From positions 1 to 32,364 of the forward strand of contig CAMLDW010000027.1 of NCBI GenBank assembly GCA_946479035.1: a DNA stretch of 32,364 nt, in the 5' to 3' direction. Origin of the DNA: an uncultured Chthonomonadaceae bacterium. GTDB taxonomy: Bacteria > Armatimonadota > Fimbriimonadia > Fimbriimonadales > Fimbriimonadaceae. How positions within the stretch are numbered: the stretch's first letter is position 1; the number at the start of each line of letters is the position of its first letter. Positions 7,338-14,228 of this stretch are shown piece by piece. Both the position numbers and the translations under genes were made by a program. The notes below the pieces were generated by a model that saw only the letters and a list, made by a program, of their open reading frames with translations, made no database searches and had not been told where the DNA came from.

Positions 7338-7366
7338 CCCAGGGACGGAACAGCACCGCCCCTGGG
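7338..7366 (-). terminator. Inverted repeat between the CocE-type gene and the DoxX-like gene
   Basis: CCCAGGG (7338-7344) and CCCTGGG (7360-7366) form a perfect 7-bp stem with a 15-base loop, 15 bases after the hydrolase stop. There is no U tract after it on the minus strand, so it could be an inefficient terminator, a leader hairpin of the DoxX-like mRNA or an operator. Confidence 0.4.
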
Positions 7367-7381
7367 AGCCGGTTCAGCGCA

Positions 7382-9226
7382 CTAAGATGCCTGCGACAGC
7401 GAACCGAACCTGATGCGCGAAGGGTGCGCCGCCTCACGGTGGAGCCTGACCGTACACGGGACGTAGTCCTCGGCCCTCGCCGTGTAGACGTCCACAAACT
7501 GCTGAGGGCTCATGGCAGCGAGCGGGAACCACGAGGACTGCACCTGCACCATGATGTGGTGGCCCTTCTTGAACGTGTAGAACAAGCCAGGCAGGGTGTA
7601 GGAGACGAGCTCGGTCGTTCCCGGCGGCATCGGTTGCGGGTTCTGGAAGCTCTTTCGATAGCGCGAAGGCATGATCTCGCCGCGCACGAGCATCTGGTAG
7701 TCGTTCAGCTTTCCTCCCGCGTCCGACGGGAACACGTCCACCAGCTTGACGACGAAGTCCGCGTCTGTCGTGGAGAGCTCGGCGAAAAGGTCTGCGTTGA
7801 CAGGCCCCGCCATAGTAACGTCGTGGTCGAGCGCAGGCGTCTCGTAGGAGAGGACGTCGCTGCGCGCAGAGGCGAAGCGCTGGTCGTTGAGCATGTATTC
7901 GCGCGTGCGGCTGCGCAGAACGCCACCTTCGCTTGGCACAGGGCTCTTTGGGTCGCTGACGTACTCGTCTGCGCCGATGGAGTCCGTCGGCGCACTAAAG
8001 GAGAGGCTATGGCCGCCCTGGAAGTAGAGGCTCGTCTCGTTCGCGCCTTTGGGCGGCCACTCTTTGAACTTCGACCACGCTTTGTTGCCCGCGTCGAACA
8101 CGTACGCCTCCGGAAGGCCGGACTTGCCGTCGCCGCGCAGGAACGCGTCGAAGAACGGGAACTCGATCTCGTCCTGGAAGAACTTGCTCGTGTTCGAGCC
8201 CCAGTCCATGTCGCCGAAGGTCTGGCCCTGCGGGCTCGCCCACATCCCGTGATACCAGGGCCCCATGACGATCGTGTTGTACGCCCTCGGGTTGAGCCGC
8301 TCGGTGCCCTGGTAGCTGTTCTGCGCGCCGTAGCAGTCCTCGGCGTCGAACCACCCGCCGACGAACATGCACGCGCACTTGACGTTCGTCATCCGGTTGG
8401 GGAGGCTGCGCGCCTGCCACCAGTCGTCGAAGTCCGGGTGCGACTGGAAGTCTTCCCAGAACTTGACGTTGCCGTGGTAGTAGAGCGCGTCGATATTGCT
8501 GAGCGGGCCGAGGTCCAGGAAGAACTTGTACCAGTCGCCTCCGGTGTCGTAGCTCGGGCCGCGCGAGCCGCCCGGGCCAGGCGCGGGGCGCGGCTGGCCG
8601 AAGTTGATCATGAACTTGAAGAAGTCCCACACGAAGAACGACCCGTTGTGGTGGAAGTCGTCGCCCATGAACCAGTCGCTGACGGGCGCCTGCGGGCTCG
8701 CAGCCTTTAGCGCAGGGTGGCCGCAGGTCGCGCCGATCGCGGCGTAGAAGCCGGGATAAGAGATCCCCCAAAGTCCGACGCGGCCGTTGTTCTGCGGCAC
8801 GTTCTTGACGAGGTAGTCGATCGTGTCGTACGTGTCGGTGCTCTCGTCGACGTCAAACGGCCCGCTGCGGAAGAAGTTGTTTGGCCGCACGTCCATGAAG
8901 TCCCCTTCGGACATGAACTTGCCGCGCACGTCGGCGAAGGCGAAGATGTAGCCGGCGTCCTTCATCTTTTGCGATCCGCGGAAGCCGGTCTTGGCCCGGT
9001 CTCCGTACGGCCCCGCGCTGTAGGGCGTGCGCTCGAGCAGGATCGGGTGCGCGCCCGGCTTCTCTTTCGGCACATAGACCGAGGCGTAGAGCTTCGCACC
9101 GTCGCGCATCGGAACCATGTATTCGTACTTCGTGTACTGCGCCTGTTGCGGCGGCGGCTGTTGGGCCCGCACTGTGGCGAGCGACAGCAAGACTGACAGG
9201 GCTAACAGGCAGCGGAATCGGCTCAT
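7382..9226 (-). CDS. Secreted CocE/NonD family hydrolase (alpha-amino-acid ester hydrolase-like)
   Basis: 614 residues with a clear signal peptide (MSRFRCLLALSVLLSLATVRAQ). The catalytic set is Ser156 in GLWGISYPG, Asp294 in GGWFDAED and His326 in MGPWYHGMW. LLERTPYSAGPY and FADVRGKFMSEGDF are hallmark CocE/alpha-amino-acid ester hydrolase segments, and the C-terminal jelly-roll ends with VQVQSSWFPLAAMSPQQFVDVY. Such enzymes hydrolyse or transfer acyl groups of amino-acid esters, beta-lactam side chains or Xaa-Pro peptides. The segment differs strongly from the S15 protein at 489-2357, so they are old paralogues rather than a recent duplication. The promoter is a leaderless-type element five bases upstream. 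Class certain, substrate unknown. Confidence 0.92.
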   Translation of the reverse strand: MSRFRCLLALSVLLSLATVRAQQPPPQQAQYTKYEYMVPMRDGAKLYASVYVPKEKPGAHPILLERTPYSAGPYGDRAKTGFRGSQKMKDAGYIFAFADVRGKFMSEGDFMDVRPNNFFRSGPFDVDESTDTYDTIDYLVKNVPQNNGRVGLWGISYPGFYAAIGATCGHPALKAASPQAPVSDWFMGDDFHHNGSFFVWDFFKFMINFGQPRPAPGPGGSRGPSYDTGGDWYKFFLDLGPLSNIDALYYHGNVKFWEDFQSHPDFDDWWQARSLPNRMTNVKCACMFVGGWFDAEDCYGAQNSYQGTERLNPRAYNTIVMGPWYHGMWASPQGQTFGDMDWGSNTSKFFQDEIEFPFFDAFLRGDGKSGLPEAYVFDAGNKAWSKFKEWPPKGANETSLYFQGGHSLSFSAPTDSIGADEYVSDPKSPVPSEGGVLRSRTREYMLNDQRFASARSDVLSYETPALDHDVTMAGPVNADLFAELSTTDADFVVKLVDVFPSDAGGKLNDYQMLVRGEIMPSRYRKSFQNPQPMPPGTTELVSYTLPGLFYTFKKGHHIMVQVQSSWFPLAAMSPQQFVDVYTARAEDYVPCTVRLHREAAHPSRIRFGSLSQAS

Positions 9227-9231
9227 GGCCC

Positions 9232-9261
9232 ATTATGCCGGGACGATTCCGCCGCGCACAA
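9232..9261 (-). promoter_or_regulatory. Promoter of the CocE-type hydrolase, leaderless geometry
   Basis: TTGTGC (9256-9261) and CATAAT (9232-9237) are 18 bases apart; GGGCC then separates the -10 from the ATG at 9226. The -10, discriminator and start codon are part of an 18-base identity with the sugar-binding protein gene at 22051-22068. Confidence 0.7.
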
Positions 9262-9274
9262 GGCGAAACTCCGC

Positions 9275-9280
9275 TACAAT
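9275..9280 (+). promoter_or_regulatory. -10 element of the polysaccharide deacetylase gene
   Basis: TACAAT followed by GGGCTC, the same downstream bases as the tRNA promoter (GATAATGGGCTC). It lies 30 bases before the chosen ATG, leaving space for the GAGG at 9298-9301. It is back to back with the divergent hydrolase promoter, so the two may interfere. Confidence 0.5.
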
Positions 9281-9310
9281 GGGCTCGTCTTTCTTGTGAG
9301 GTCGCTGAGG

Positions 9311-10219
9311 ATGCGTCTGGGTTTCATGGGCCGGGTTTGGGCGTCGCGCTGGACGCCCATGTTCCTTGTCATCGGGATGCTCGGGGCGTTCTACGGCTAT
9401 CGCCAGGTCGTGCTGGCCCGCGACATGCACGACACCTTCGAGCTGCACGGCGACCTGCTGGTTCACGGCAACCCGCTCCTGCGCGAGGTCGCTCTGACGT
9501 TCGACGACGGCCCCTACGGCGAGACGACCGAACAGATCCTCGACGTCCTGAGCAAGGACGAGGTGCCGGCCACGTTCTTCGTCGTGGGAAAGCACGTGGA
9601 CGAGCACCCGAACGTCGTGCGCAGGATGATGGCGCTTGGCAACGAGGTCGGAAACCACAGCTACACCCACCCGCGCCTGACCGACATCACACTAGGCCAG
9701 GCGCGCAAAGAGCTGGCCGAGTGCGAGGACGCGGTCTTCCGGGCGACGGGCGAGCACATGGACCTCATGCGCCCGCCCGGGATGAAGTACGACGACAGGC
9801 TGCTTCGCCTGGCCCAGGACATGGGCTACACGACCGTGCACTGGAACGCCGTCGCGGGCGACTACAATCCGACCGAGCCGCAGCTGATCGTACGGCGCAT
9901 CCTTTGGCAAGTGGACAACGGCTGCGTCATCCTGCTCCATGATTCTCCCGACACGGCGAAAGCGCTGCCGGAGCTGATTCGGCGGCTCAAGGTCGACGGG
10001 TACAGGTTCGTGACGGTGACGCAGATGTTGGCGCGCCTTCCCCGGCCCGTCTTTGTAGCGAGCAACGCGGGCAAGGTCGCACCAAAGCCCGAGGCGATGC
10101 CGCTCAAGGTGACGATCAAGCCTCAAGCGTTCAAGAGGAACACGTCGAAAAAGACTGGCGCTGCCACCGTGCAACGACCCATCGTCGACGACCCAGTTTG
10201 GGACGGGCACGGCGGCTAG
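9311..10219 (+). CDS. Membrane-anchored polysaccharide deacetylase (NodB domain, CE4)
   Basis: 302 residues. An N-terminal helix (about residues 13-30, WTPMFLVIGMLGAFYGY) anchors the protein in the inner membrane with the NodB domain outside. CE4 motifs are complete: TFDDGP (general base Asp65 and metal-binding Asp66), HSYTHP (His116 and His120, zinc ligands), RPPG at 154-157 and LLHD (His210). Members remove N-acetyl groups from peptidoglycan, chitin-like or exopolysaccharide chains. The ATG at 9311 was preferred over a GTG at 9296 because GAGG lies nine bases before it; the GTG has no ribosome site. The C-terminal 60 residues are a basic, proline-containing tail (KVTIKPQAFKRNTSKKTG) that may contact the wall or nucleic acid. 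The gene converges on msrB. Confidence 0.9.
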   Translation: MRLGFMGRVWASRWTPMFLVIGMLGAFYGYRQVVLARDMHDTFELHGDLLVHGNPLLREVALTFDDGPYGETTEQILDVLSKDEVPATFFVVGKHVDEHPNVVRRMMALGNEVGNHSYTHPRLTDITLGQARKELAECEDAVFRATGEHMDLMRPPGMKYDDRLLRLAQDMGYTTVHWNAVAGDYNPTEPQLIVRRILWQVDNGCVILLHDSPDTAKALPELIRRLKVDGYRFVTVTQMLARLPRPVFVASNAGKVAPKPEAMPLKVTIKPQAFKRNTSKKTGAATVQRPIVDDPVWDGHGG

Positions 10220-10239
10220 GCGGGCGCATCGGCCCTAGA

Positions 10240-10848
10240 TCACTTGTCGTTCTCTTTGAAGACCAGCGATTCGCCGTTGATGCAGAAGCGCAGACCGGTC
10301 TTGTCTCGCGGGCCGTCCATGAAGAGGTGGCCGAGGTGCCCGTCGCACCGCGCGCAGTTGACCTCCACTCGGTACATGCCGAACGTGTAGTCGCTCTTGA
10401 GCCAGATGTTATTGCGGTCGACAGGCTGGAAGAAAGACGGCCAGCCTGTTCCGGACGTGAACTTCGCGTCCGTCGAAAAGAGCGGCAGGCCGCACGCCGA
10501 GCAGTAAAAGACCCCTGCCTTGTGGACGTCGTTGAGCGGGCTGCAGAACGGCGCTTCGGTCCCGTGCCCGCGCATGATGCGGAACTGCTCAGGAGTCAGG
10601 CGGTCCTTCCACTCCGCGTCGCTCAGGACGAGCTTGTCCTTGCGCTCGGGGCTCTTCTCCTCGATTTCCAGGCCCGCGTAGAGCTTCTTTTCTTGAAGCT
10701 GGGACTGTGTGGCGTGCTCTTGCCCCCCGGGCGTGCTGATCACGGCCAGGGTGAGTCCGAGCACTACGACGACTATGATCGTGCCTACCATGTTCATCAT
10801 GGGCTTTGTCGTTCCTATAGCTTTTGGGTCACGCGCGGCAGGACCCAT
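10240..10848 (-). CDS. msrB: Membrane-anchored peptide-methionine (R)-S-oxide reductase MsrB
   Basis: 202 residues: a hydrophobic helix near residues 20-38 (MVGTIIVVVVLGLTLAVIS), a linker, then a complete MsrB domain. Zinc cysteines are at 116/119 (CSAC) and 165/168 (CARC), and the catalytic Cys189 is in RFCINGESL; SGTGWPSF and the RVEV...DGHLGH core are also kept. It reduces methionine-R-sulfoxide in proteins. The anchor suggests the catalytic domain faces the periplasm, repairing exported proteins, a sensible partner for the many secreted proteins here. I chose ATG 10848 because TATCAT ends six bases before it; ATG 10800 (MMNMVG) is an alternative that keeps the anchor. A different frame start at 10878 is unsupported. 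Confidence 0.92.
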   Translation of the reverse strand: MGPAARDPKAIGTTKPMMNMVGTIIVVVVLGLTLAVISTPGGQEHATQSQLQEKKLYAGLEIEEKSPERKDKLVLSDAEWKDRLTPEQFRIMRGHGTEAPFCSPLNDVHKAGVFYCSACGLPLFSTDAKFTSGTGWPSFFQPVDRNNIWLKSDYTFGMYRVEVNCARCDGHLGHLFMDGPRDKTGLRFCINGESLVFKENDK

Positions 10849-10854
10849 GCCCCT

Positions 10855-10860
10855 ATGATA
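10855..10860 (-). promoter_or_regulatory. -10 element of msrB, leaderless geometry
   Basis: TATCAT, one mismatch to TATAAT, ends six bases before the ATG at 10848. No clear -35. It lies 42 bases from the divergent lnt -10. Confidence 0.45.
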
Positions 10861-10902
10861 CGCCCGTTCCCCCGGCAAGGTGCCAGACGGGCGCTGCTAC
10901 CG

Positions 10903-10908
10903 TAGAAT
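10903..10908 (+). promoter_or_regulatory. -10 element of lnt, leaderless geometry
   Basis: TAGAAT followed by GGAACCC and the ATG at 10916: a seven-base gap, so the transcript should start at the initiation codon. TGCCAG at 10881-10886 is a weak -35 candidate with a 16-base spacer. Confidence 0.55.
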
Positions 10909-10915
10909 GGAACCC

Positions 10916-12292
10916 ATGCGAAGGGCAGCCTGGAGTCTGTTCGCCGTCGGGCTATCGGCGGTGCTGCTCGTGCTCGTCCTGCCACCGGCGGACGTCGGGC
11001 CGCTTGGGTTCGTCTGCCTGGTTCCGCTGCCGCTTGCGGTGCATGGCAGGGGACTCGCGTACGGCTTTGTCTGCGGCATGGCCGCTCTGGTATTGGCCGC
11101 GTTTGTCACCCAAACTGGGTGGTTCTACCGGCCGAGCCTGATCGGGGAGAGCGCAGGATGGAACTATACAGGGTTTGCGCTCTTCGGCGCGGCGGTCGGC
11201 GGCACCTGCGCGATAGCCGGCGAGACGAAGCGAACCGACAGGTGGACGCCTTGGCTTTGGACGGCCTGGGCCGTGCTCTTCGAGGCCGTCCTCCTATTCA
11301 AGCTGCCCGCGCACCTTGCCCTCACGCAGTACCGGAACTTCGCCGCAGTCCGGCTCTCGTCCGTCACCGGGATCTGGGGTGTCTCCTTTTTGGTGTGGTC
11401 GGTCAACATCCATCTTGCGCGTGCCCTCAAGGAGAGAAACAACACGGCGCTGGCGGTGTGCGGCGCGATCGCCGGCCTGGCGGTCGGTATCGGGGCGCTG
11501 ACTGGGACCCCGCGCGAGGGCACGTTCAAAGTCGGAGTCGTACAGACGAAGTCCGCAGACTTCGACGAGCTCGCCGTGCTGAACGCCAAGGCAAGCGAAA
11601 GGGGCGCACAGATCGTCGTCTGGCCCGAGCTCAGCGCTGTCGCTGCTGTGCGACACGACGACACGAGCCGACTCGTTGCGCTCGCACGGCAGCGGGGCCA
11701 GTCGCCTTTCGTGACGTCGTTCGAGGACGATGCGAGCCCAATGCCTCACAACGCAGCAGCACTGTTCTCCTTTAGCGGCGAGAGCGAGCGCTATTGGAAG
11801 CGGAAGCCCTTCGGCGGAGAAAGCAGCGAGCACGCTGCCGGGACGCGCGCCGTTGCAGTGCGCGCCGCCGGAGCGACTTGCGGACTGAACATATGCTTCG
11901 ACTCCTGCTTCCCTTCCGTGATCCGTGACACTGCGAACTTGGACGGGGTCAACTTGGTCCTCCTGCCTACACAAGACCCTGTCGCGCCTTACGGGACGAT
12001 CCAAGCCTTACACGCAGCGTATACGCCGTTCCGCGCCGCCGAGTCAGGCGTGCCGATCGTTCGGGCTGACACAACAGCGTATTCGATGGTCGTGGACGCG
12101 CGCGGCGCCATCGTCGCAGAGCTAGGCTCCGGTACGGAGGACGTCATGGTCACAGGTATCAACCTCGAACGGCGCGACACGCTGTACAGGCGCTTCGGCG
12201 ACTGGTTCCTCTATCTCTGCGCAGCGCTCGCTACAGCGGGAATGGTCGTTTCTCGCAGGTCCGTCGCCCGCCCAAGCGCGGCAAACGAGTAG
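10916..12292 (+). CDS. lnt: Apolipoprotein N-acyltransferase-like protein
   Basis: 458 residues: about six N-terminal membrane helices (residues 5-200), a nitrilase-fold periplasmic domain (about 205-425) and a final helix (FLYLCAALATAGMVVS). This is the Lnt architecture; the enzyme adds the third acyl chain to the N-terminal cysteine of lipoproteins in diderm bacteria. The Glu-Lys-Cys triad is readable: Glu in IVVWPELS, Lys in YWKRKPFGGE and Cys in NICFDSCFP. The protein is somewhat shorter than the roughly 510-residue E. coli enzyme. The start at 10916 is set by a -10 seven bases upstream. It heads an operon with the universal stress gene 15 bases downstream. Its clients would include the lipoproteins at 2404, 21026 and 28181. 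Some Lnt homologues have other acyl acceptors. Confidence 0.85.
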   Translation: MRRAAWSLFAVGLSAVLLVLVLPPADVGPLGFVCLVPLPLAVHGRGLAYGFVCGMAALVLAAFVTQTGWFYRPSLIGESAGWNYTGFALFGAAVGGTCAIAGETKRTDRWTPWLWTAWAVLFEAVLLFKLPAHLALTQYRNFAAVRLSSVTGIWGVSFLVWSVNIHLARALKERNNTALAVCGAIAGLAVGIGALTGTPREGTFKVGVVQTKSADFDELAVLNAKASERGAQIVVWPELSAVAAVRHDDTSRLVALARQRGQSPFVTSFEDDASPMPHNAAALFSFSGESERYWKRKPFGGESSEHAAGTRAVAVRAAGATCGLNICFDSCFPSVIRDTANLDGVNLVLLPTQDPVAPYGTIQALHAAYTPFRAAESGVPIVRADTTAYSMVVDARGAIVAELGSGTEDVMVTGINLERRDTLYRRFGDWFLYLCAALATAGMVVSRRSVARPSAANE

Positions 12293-12307
12293 CCTAGACG
12301 AGAAGAG

Positions 12308-13177
12308 ATGAAGGCTGTCATAGGAGTCGGGTTCCAAAAGCACTGTCTGGCAGGGACGGAGGTCTTCACAAGGCTTGGGTTCCCGGGATCGGAGGCTGTG
12401 CTCGTGCACACGGTCGAGCCGGTGCTTCCGGACGCCGGTTTTATGCCTGCCGACTCCATGGGCCCGATTGCCGAGATCCAAAGGCAGCGCAAAGAGGACG
12501 GAGAAAAGCGCATGGCGGAAGTCGCTGAGTTCATCTCTAAGTCTGGCATCCCTTCGCGCAGTGTCACAACCTACGGCTTTCCTGCGCACGAGATCACCGC
12601 GCTCGCGGACAAGGAGAGCGCGGACCTCGTCATCGTCGGCTCGGAGATGCGGGGCGGCGTGGAGTCGTTCCTGATGGGCTCGGTCTCGCGCGCGCTCGTC
12701 ACAGGCGCGCACACGAGCATCCTCGTCGGCAAGGCGCCGGTCGCCGACGGCGAAAAGCTCAATGCGGTGTTCGCGACCGACCACTCCGCCTACGCCGGCA
12801 CGTGCGCCGACCTGCTGGTGCGCCTAGCTCCAAGGGGCCTCGGGGCCGTGACCGTCGTCAGCGCCGACACGACCGATCCCGACGTCCAGGACGCTCTGCG
12901 CAGTGCGGGCCCCGAAGGGCTCACGCACGAGCACGTCATGGAGCGCAAGAACCAAGAGGTCTGCTCAAAACTCAGGAAGGTCTGCGAGAAGGCAGAGTCT
13001 GTGGTGATGCGCGGCACTGCGGAGGCGGTCATCGACGCCGTGATGAAGCGATCGAAGGCGGACCTGTTGATCCTCGGCGCGCACGGGCACGGCTTCTTGG
13101 AGCGGCTGCTCATGGGCTCGACCGCGCTCCACATGGTCGGCAACGCGCCTTGGAACGTCCTCGTATTACGGGCGTGA
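12308..13177 (+). CDS. Tandem universal stress protein (UspA family)
   Basis: 289 residues made of two Usp domains. Domain 1 (about 1-143) starts MKAVIGVGF and ends GSVSRALVTGAHTSILVGK. Domain 2 (about 147-289) has VFATDHSAYAGTCADLL and the ATP-binding signature G-x-H-G-H-G...G-S (GAHGHGFLERLLMGSTALHMV), ending APWNVLVLRA. The second domain should bind ATP; the first has the weaker GSEMRGGVESFLMGSVSRAL form that still fits. Tandem Usp proteins act as soluble stress sensors or chaperone-like proteins and no partner is evident. The gene sits 15 bases after lnt and overlaps the VanZ-like gene by four bases. Confidence 0.9.
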   Translation: MKAVIGVGFQKHCLAGTEVFTRLGFPGSEAVLVHTVEPVLPDAGFMPADSMGPIAEIQRQRKEDGEKRMAEVAEFISKSGIPSRSVTTYGFPAHEITALADKESADLVIVGSEMRGGVESFLMGSVSRALVTGAHTSILVGKAPVADGEKLNAVFATDHSAYAGTCADLLVRLAPRGLGAVTVVSADTTDPDVQDALRSAGPEGLTHEHVMERKNQEVCSKLRKVCEKAESVVMRGTAEAVIDAVMKRSKADLLILGAHGHGFLERLLMGSTALHMVGNAPWNVLVLRA

Positions 13178-13623
13178 AGGCGCTCTTGCGCAAGTGGTGG
13201 CCGCTCCTAGCTTGGGCGGCCCTCATCGCCCTAAGCTCATCGACCTTCATCTCCTCGAAGGATTTCGTGCGATGGATGTCCGACCACTCGCCTTGGCAGT
13301 TCACCGAAGCCGAGTTCGGCGCGTTCTGGTCGCGGTGGTGGTGGGTACCCGTCAAGGGATACCACTTGCTCGAGTTCACCGTGCTGTTCCTCCTGGTGTA
13401 CGTCTCCGTGCGCCGGACGCGCCTGCAACCCGTCCAGACCCTGGCGGTATCGTACGTCGCGACGGCGGTGTACTCCGCGCTCGACGAGTGGCACCAGTCC
13501 TTCGTGCCGCTCCGGGGCGGAAGGGTCACCGACGTCCTGATCGACATGGCCGGGGCGACCTTGCTTGCCGCGTTCCTCGGCCTGAGGACGGCGGAAAAGA
13601 TGCAAAATGGGGGCGGCCTATGA
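13174..13623 (+). CDS. VanZ-like membrane protein
   Basis: 149 residues starting at a GTG that overlaps the upstream TGA by four bases; the protein then opens VKALLRKWWPLLAWAALIALSS with a basic edge and first helix, so the start is well placed. Four helices are predicted. Diagnostic VanZ motifs are KGYHLLEFTVLFLL (His and Glu in the second helix) and DEWHQSFVPLRGGRVTDVLIDMAGA (D-E-x-H-Q...R...D...D). VanZ proteins lower sensitivity to teicoplanin in enterococci by an unclear route, but most homologues, like this one, occur without vanHAX and probably serve envelope physiology. Overlaps the next gene as ATGA. Confidence 0.88.
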   Translation: MKALLRKWWPLLAWAALIALSSSTFISSKDFVRWMSDHSPWQFTEAEFGAFWSRWWWVPVKGYHLLEFTVLFLLVYVSVRRTRLQPVQTLAVSYVATAVYSALDEWHQSFVPLRGGRVTDVLIDMAGATLLAAFLGLRTAEKMQNGGGL

Positions 13624-14228
13624 TGGAAGTCAGGCTCAGCGACGAAGAGCTTGCGTCGGTCGTGCAGCGCGCGCACGAGATCAGCTCGTTGCACGAGCGG
13701 CTCGGCGAGGCGCCGCGTTCGCTGGACGAATACGTCAAGGTGGCGGAAGAGATGGGTGTGCCGCGCGAGGCGATGATGCAGGCGCTCATTGAGCGGTTCG
13801 CGTTCCTGGACAAGGAGATCGAGGCCGGCCTGCTCGTGTTCGCCCGGTCCGAGGACGGACGCAGCTACCCAGCGAAGGTCTTGAGCAGCGACGGCGACTC
13901 GGTGAAGGTGCGGTTCTTGAACGGCAGCGAGTCCCGCGTCGGGCGGCAGGCTCTCCAGGATGCGTCTTTCACGCCGGGAGCGACCTACGAGTACTACTCT
14001 CCTAGCATGGCGATGTTCACGAAGTCGCAGGTCTCAAGGTTTGACAGCGACGCGCAGACGGTGACCTTCAGCAAGTGGGGCACTGAGGAGACGGTCCCAC
14101 TCGCCAAGGTCCGCACCGCAAGGCCGCGCCCACAAGGAGCGAGCAACATGGGGAGCGCGATCTACCTCGTGGTCGCGGGCGCGGGCGGCCTGATCGGCGC
14201 GCTCGCTACCTGGCTCGTGATGCGCTAA
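13620..14228 (+). CDS. Hypothetical protein with SH3/Tudor-like middle and C-terminal membrane anchor
   Basis: 202 residues; the ATG at 13620 overlaps the VanZ stop (a second ATG follows at once). No named family is recognised. Three parts are visible: a charged helical N-terminus (LSDEELASVVQRAHEISS, then a second helix rich in Glu); a beta-rich middle (about residues 72-165) with repeated short strands such as VFARSEDGRSYPAKVLSSDGDSVKVRFL, of the SH3 or Tudor type; and a C-terminal helix (SAIYLVVAGAGGLIGALATWLVM) that would leave most of the protein in the cytoplasm as a tail-anchored protein. It ends the lnt-usp-vanZ operon. Its last four bases are shared with the end of the convergent fhs gene. 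Function unknown. Confidence 0.78.
   Translation: MMEVRLSDEELASVVQRAHEISSLHERLGEAPRSLDEYVKVAEEMGVPREAMMQALIERFAFLDKEIEAGLLVFARSEDGRSYPAKVLSSDGDSVKVRFLNGSESRVGRQALQDASFTPGATYEYYSPSMAMFTKSQVSRFDSDAQTVTFSKWGTEETVPLAKVRTARPRPQGASNMGSAIYLVVAGAGGLIGALATWLVMR

Noticed and set aside
7424..8710. Long plus-strand frame opposite the CocE-type hydrolase (428 codons)
   Set aside because: Arg/Val/Glu-rich antisense shadow with no motif; the opposite strand is plainly coding.
9296..9310. GTG start for the polysaccharide deacetylase
   Set aside because: No ribosome site upstream, whereas ATG 9311 has GAGG nine bases away. It would only be right if the mRNA began at the GTG.
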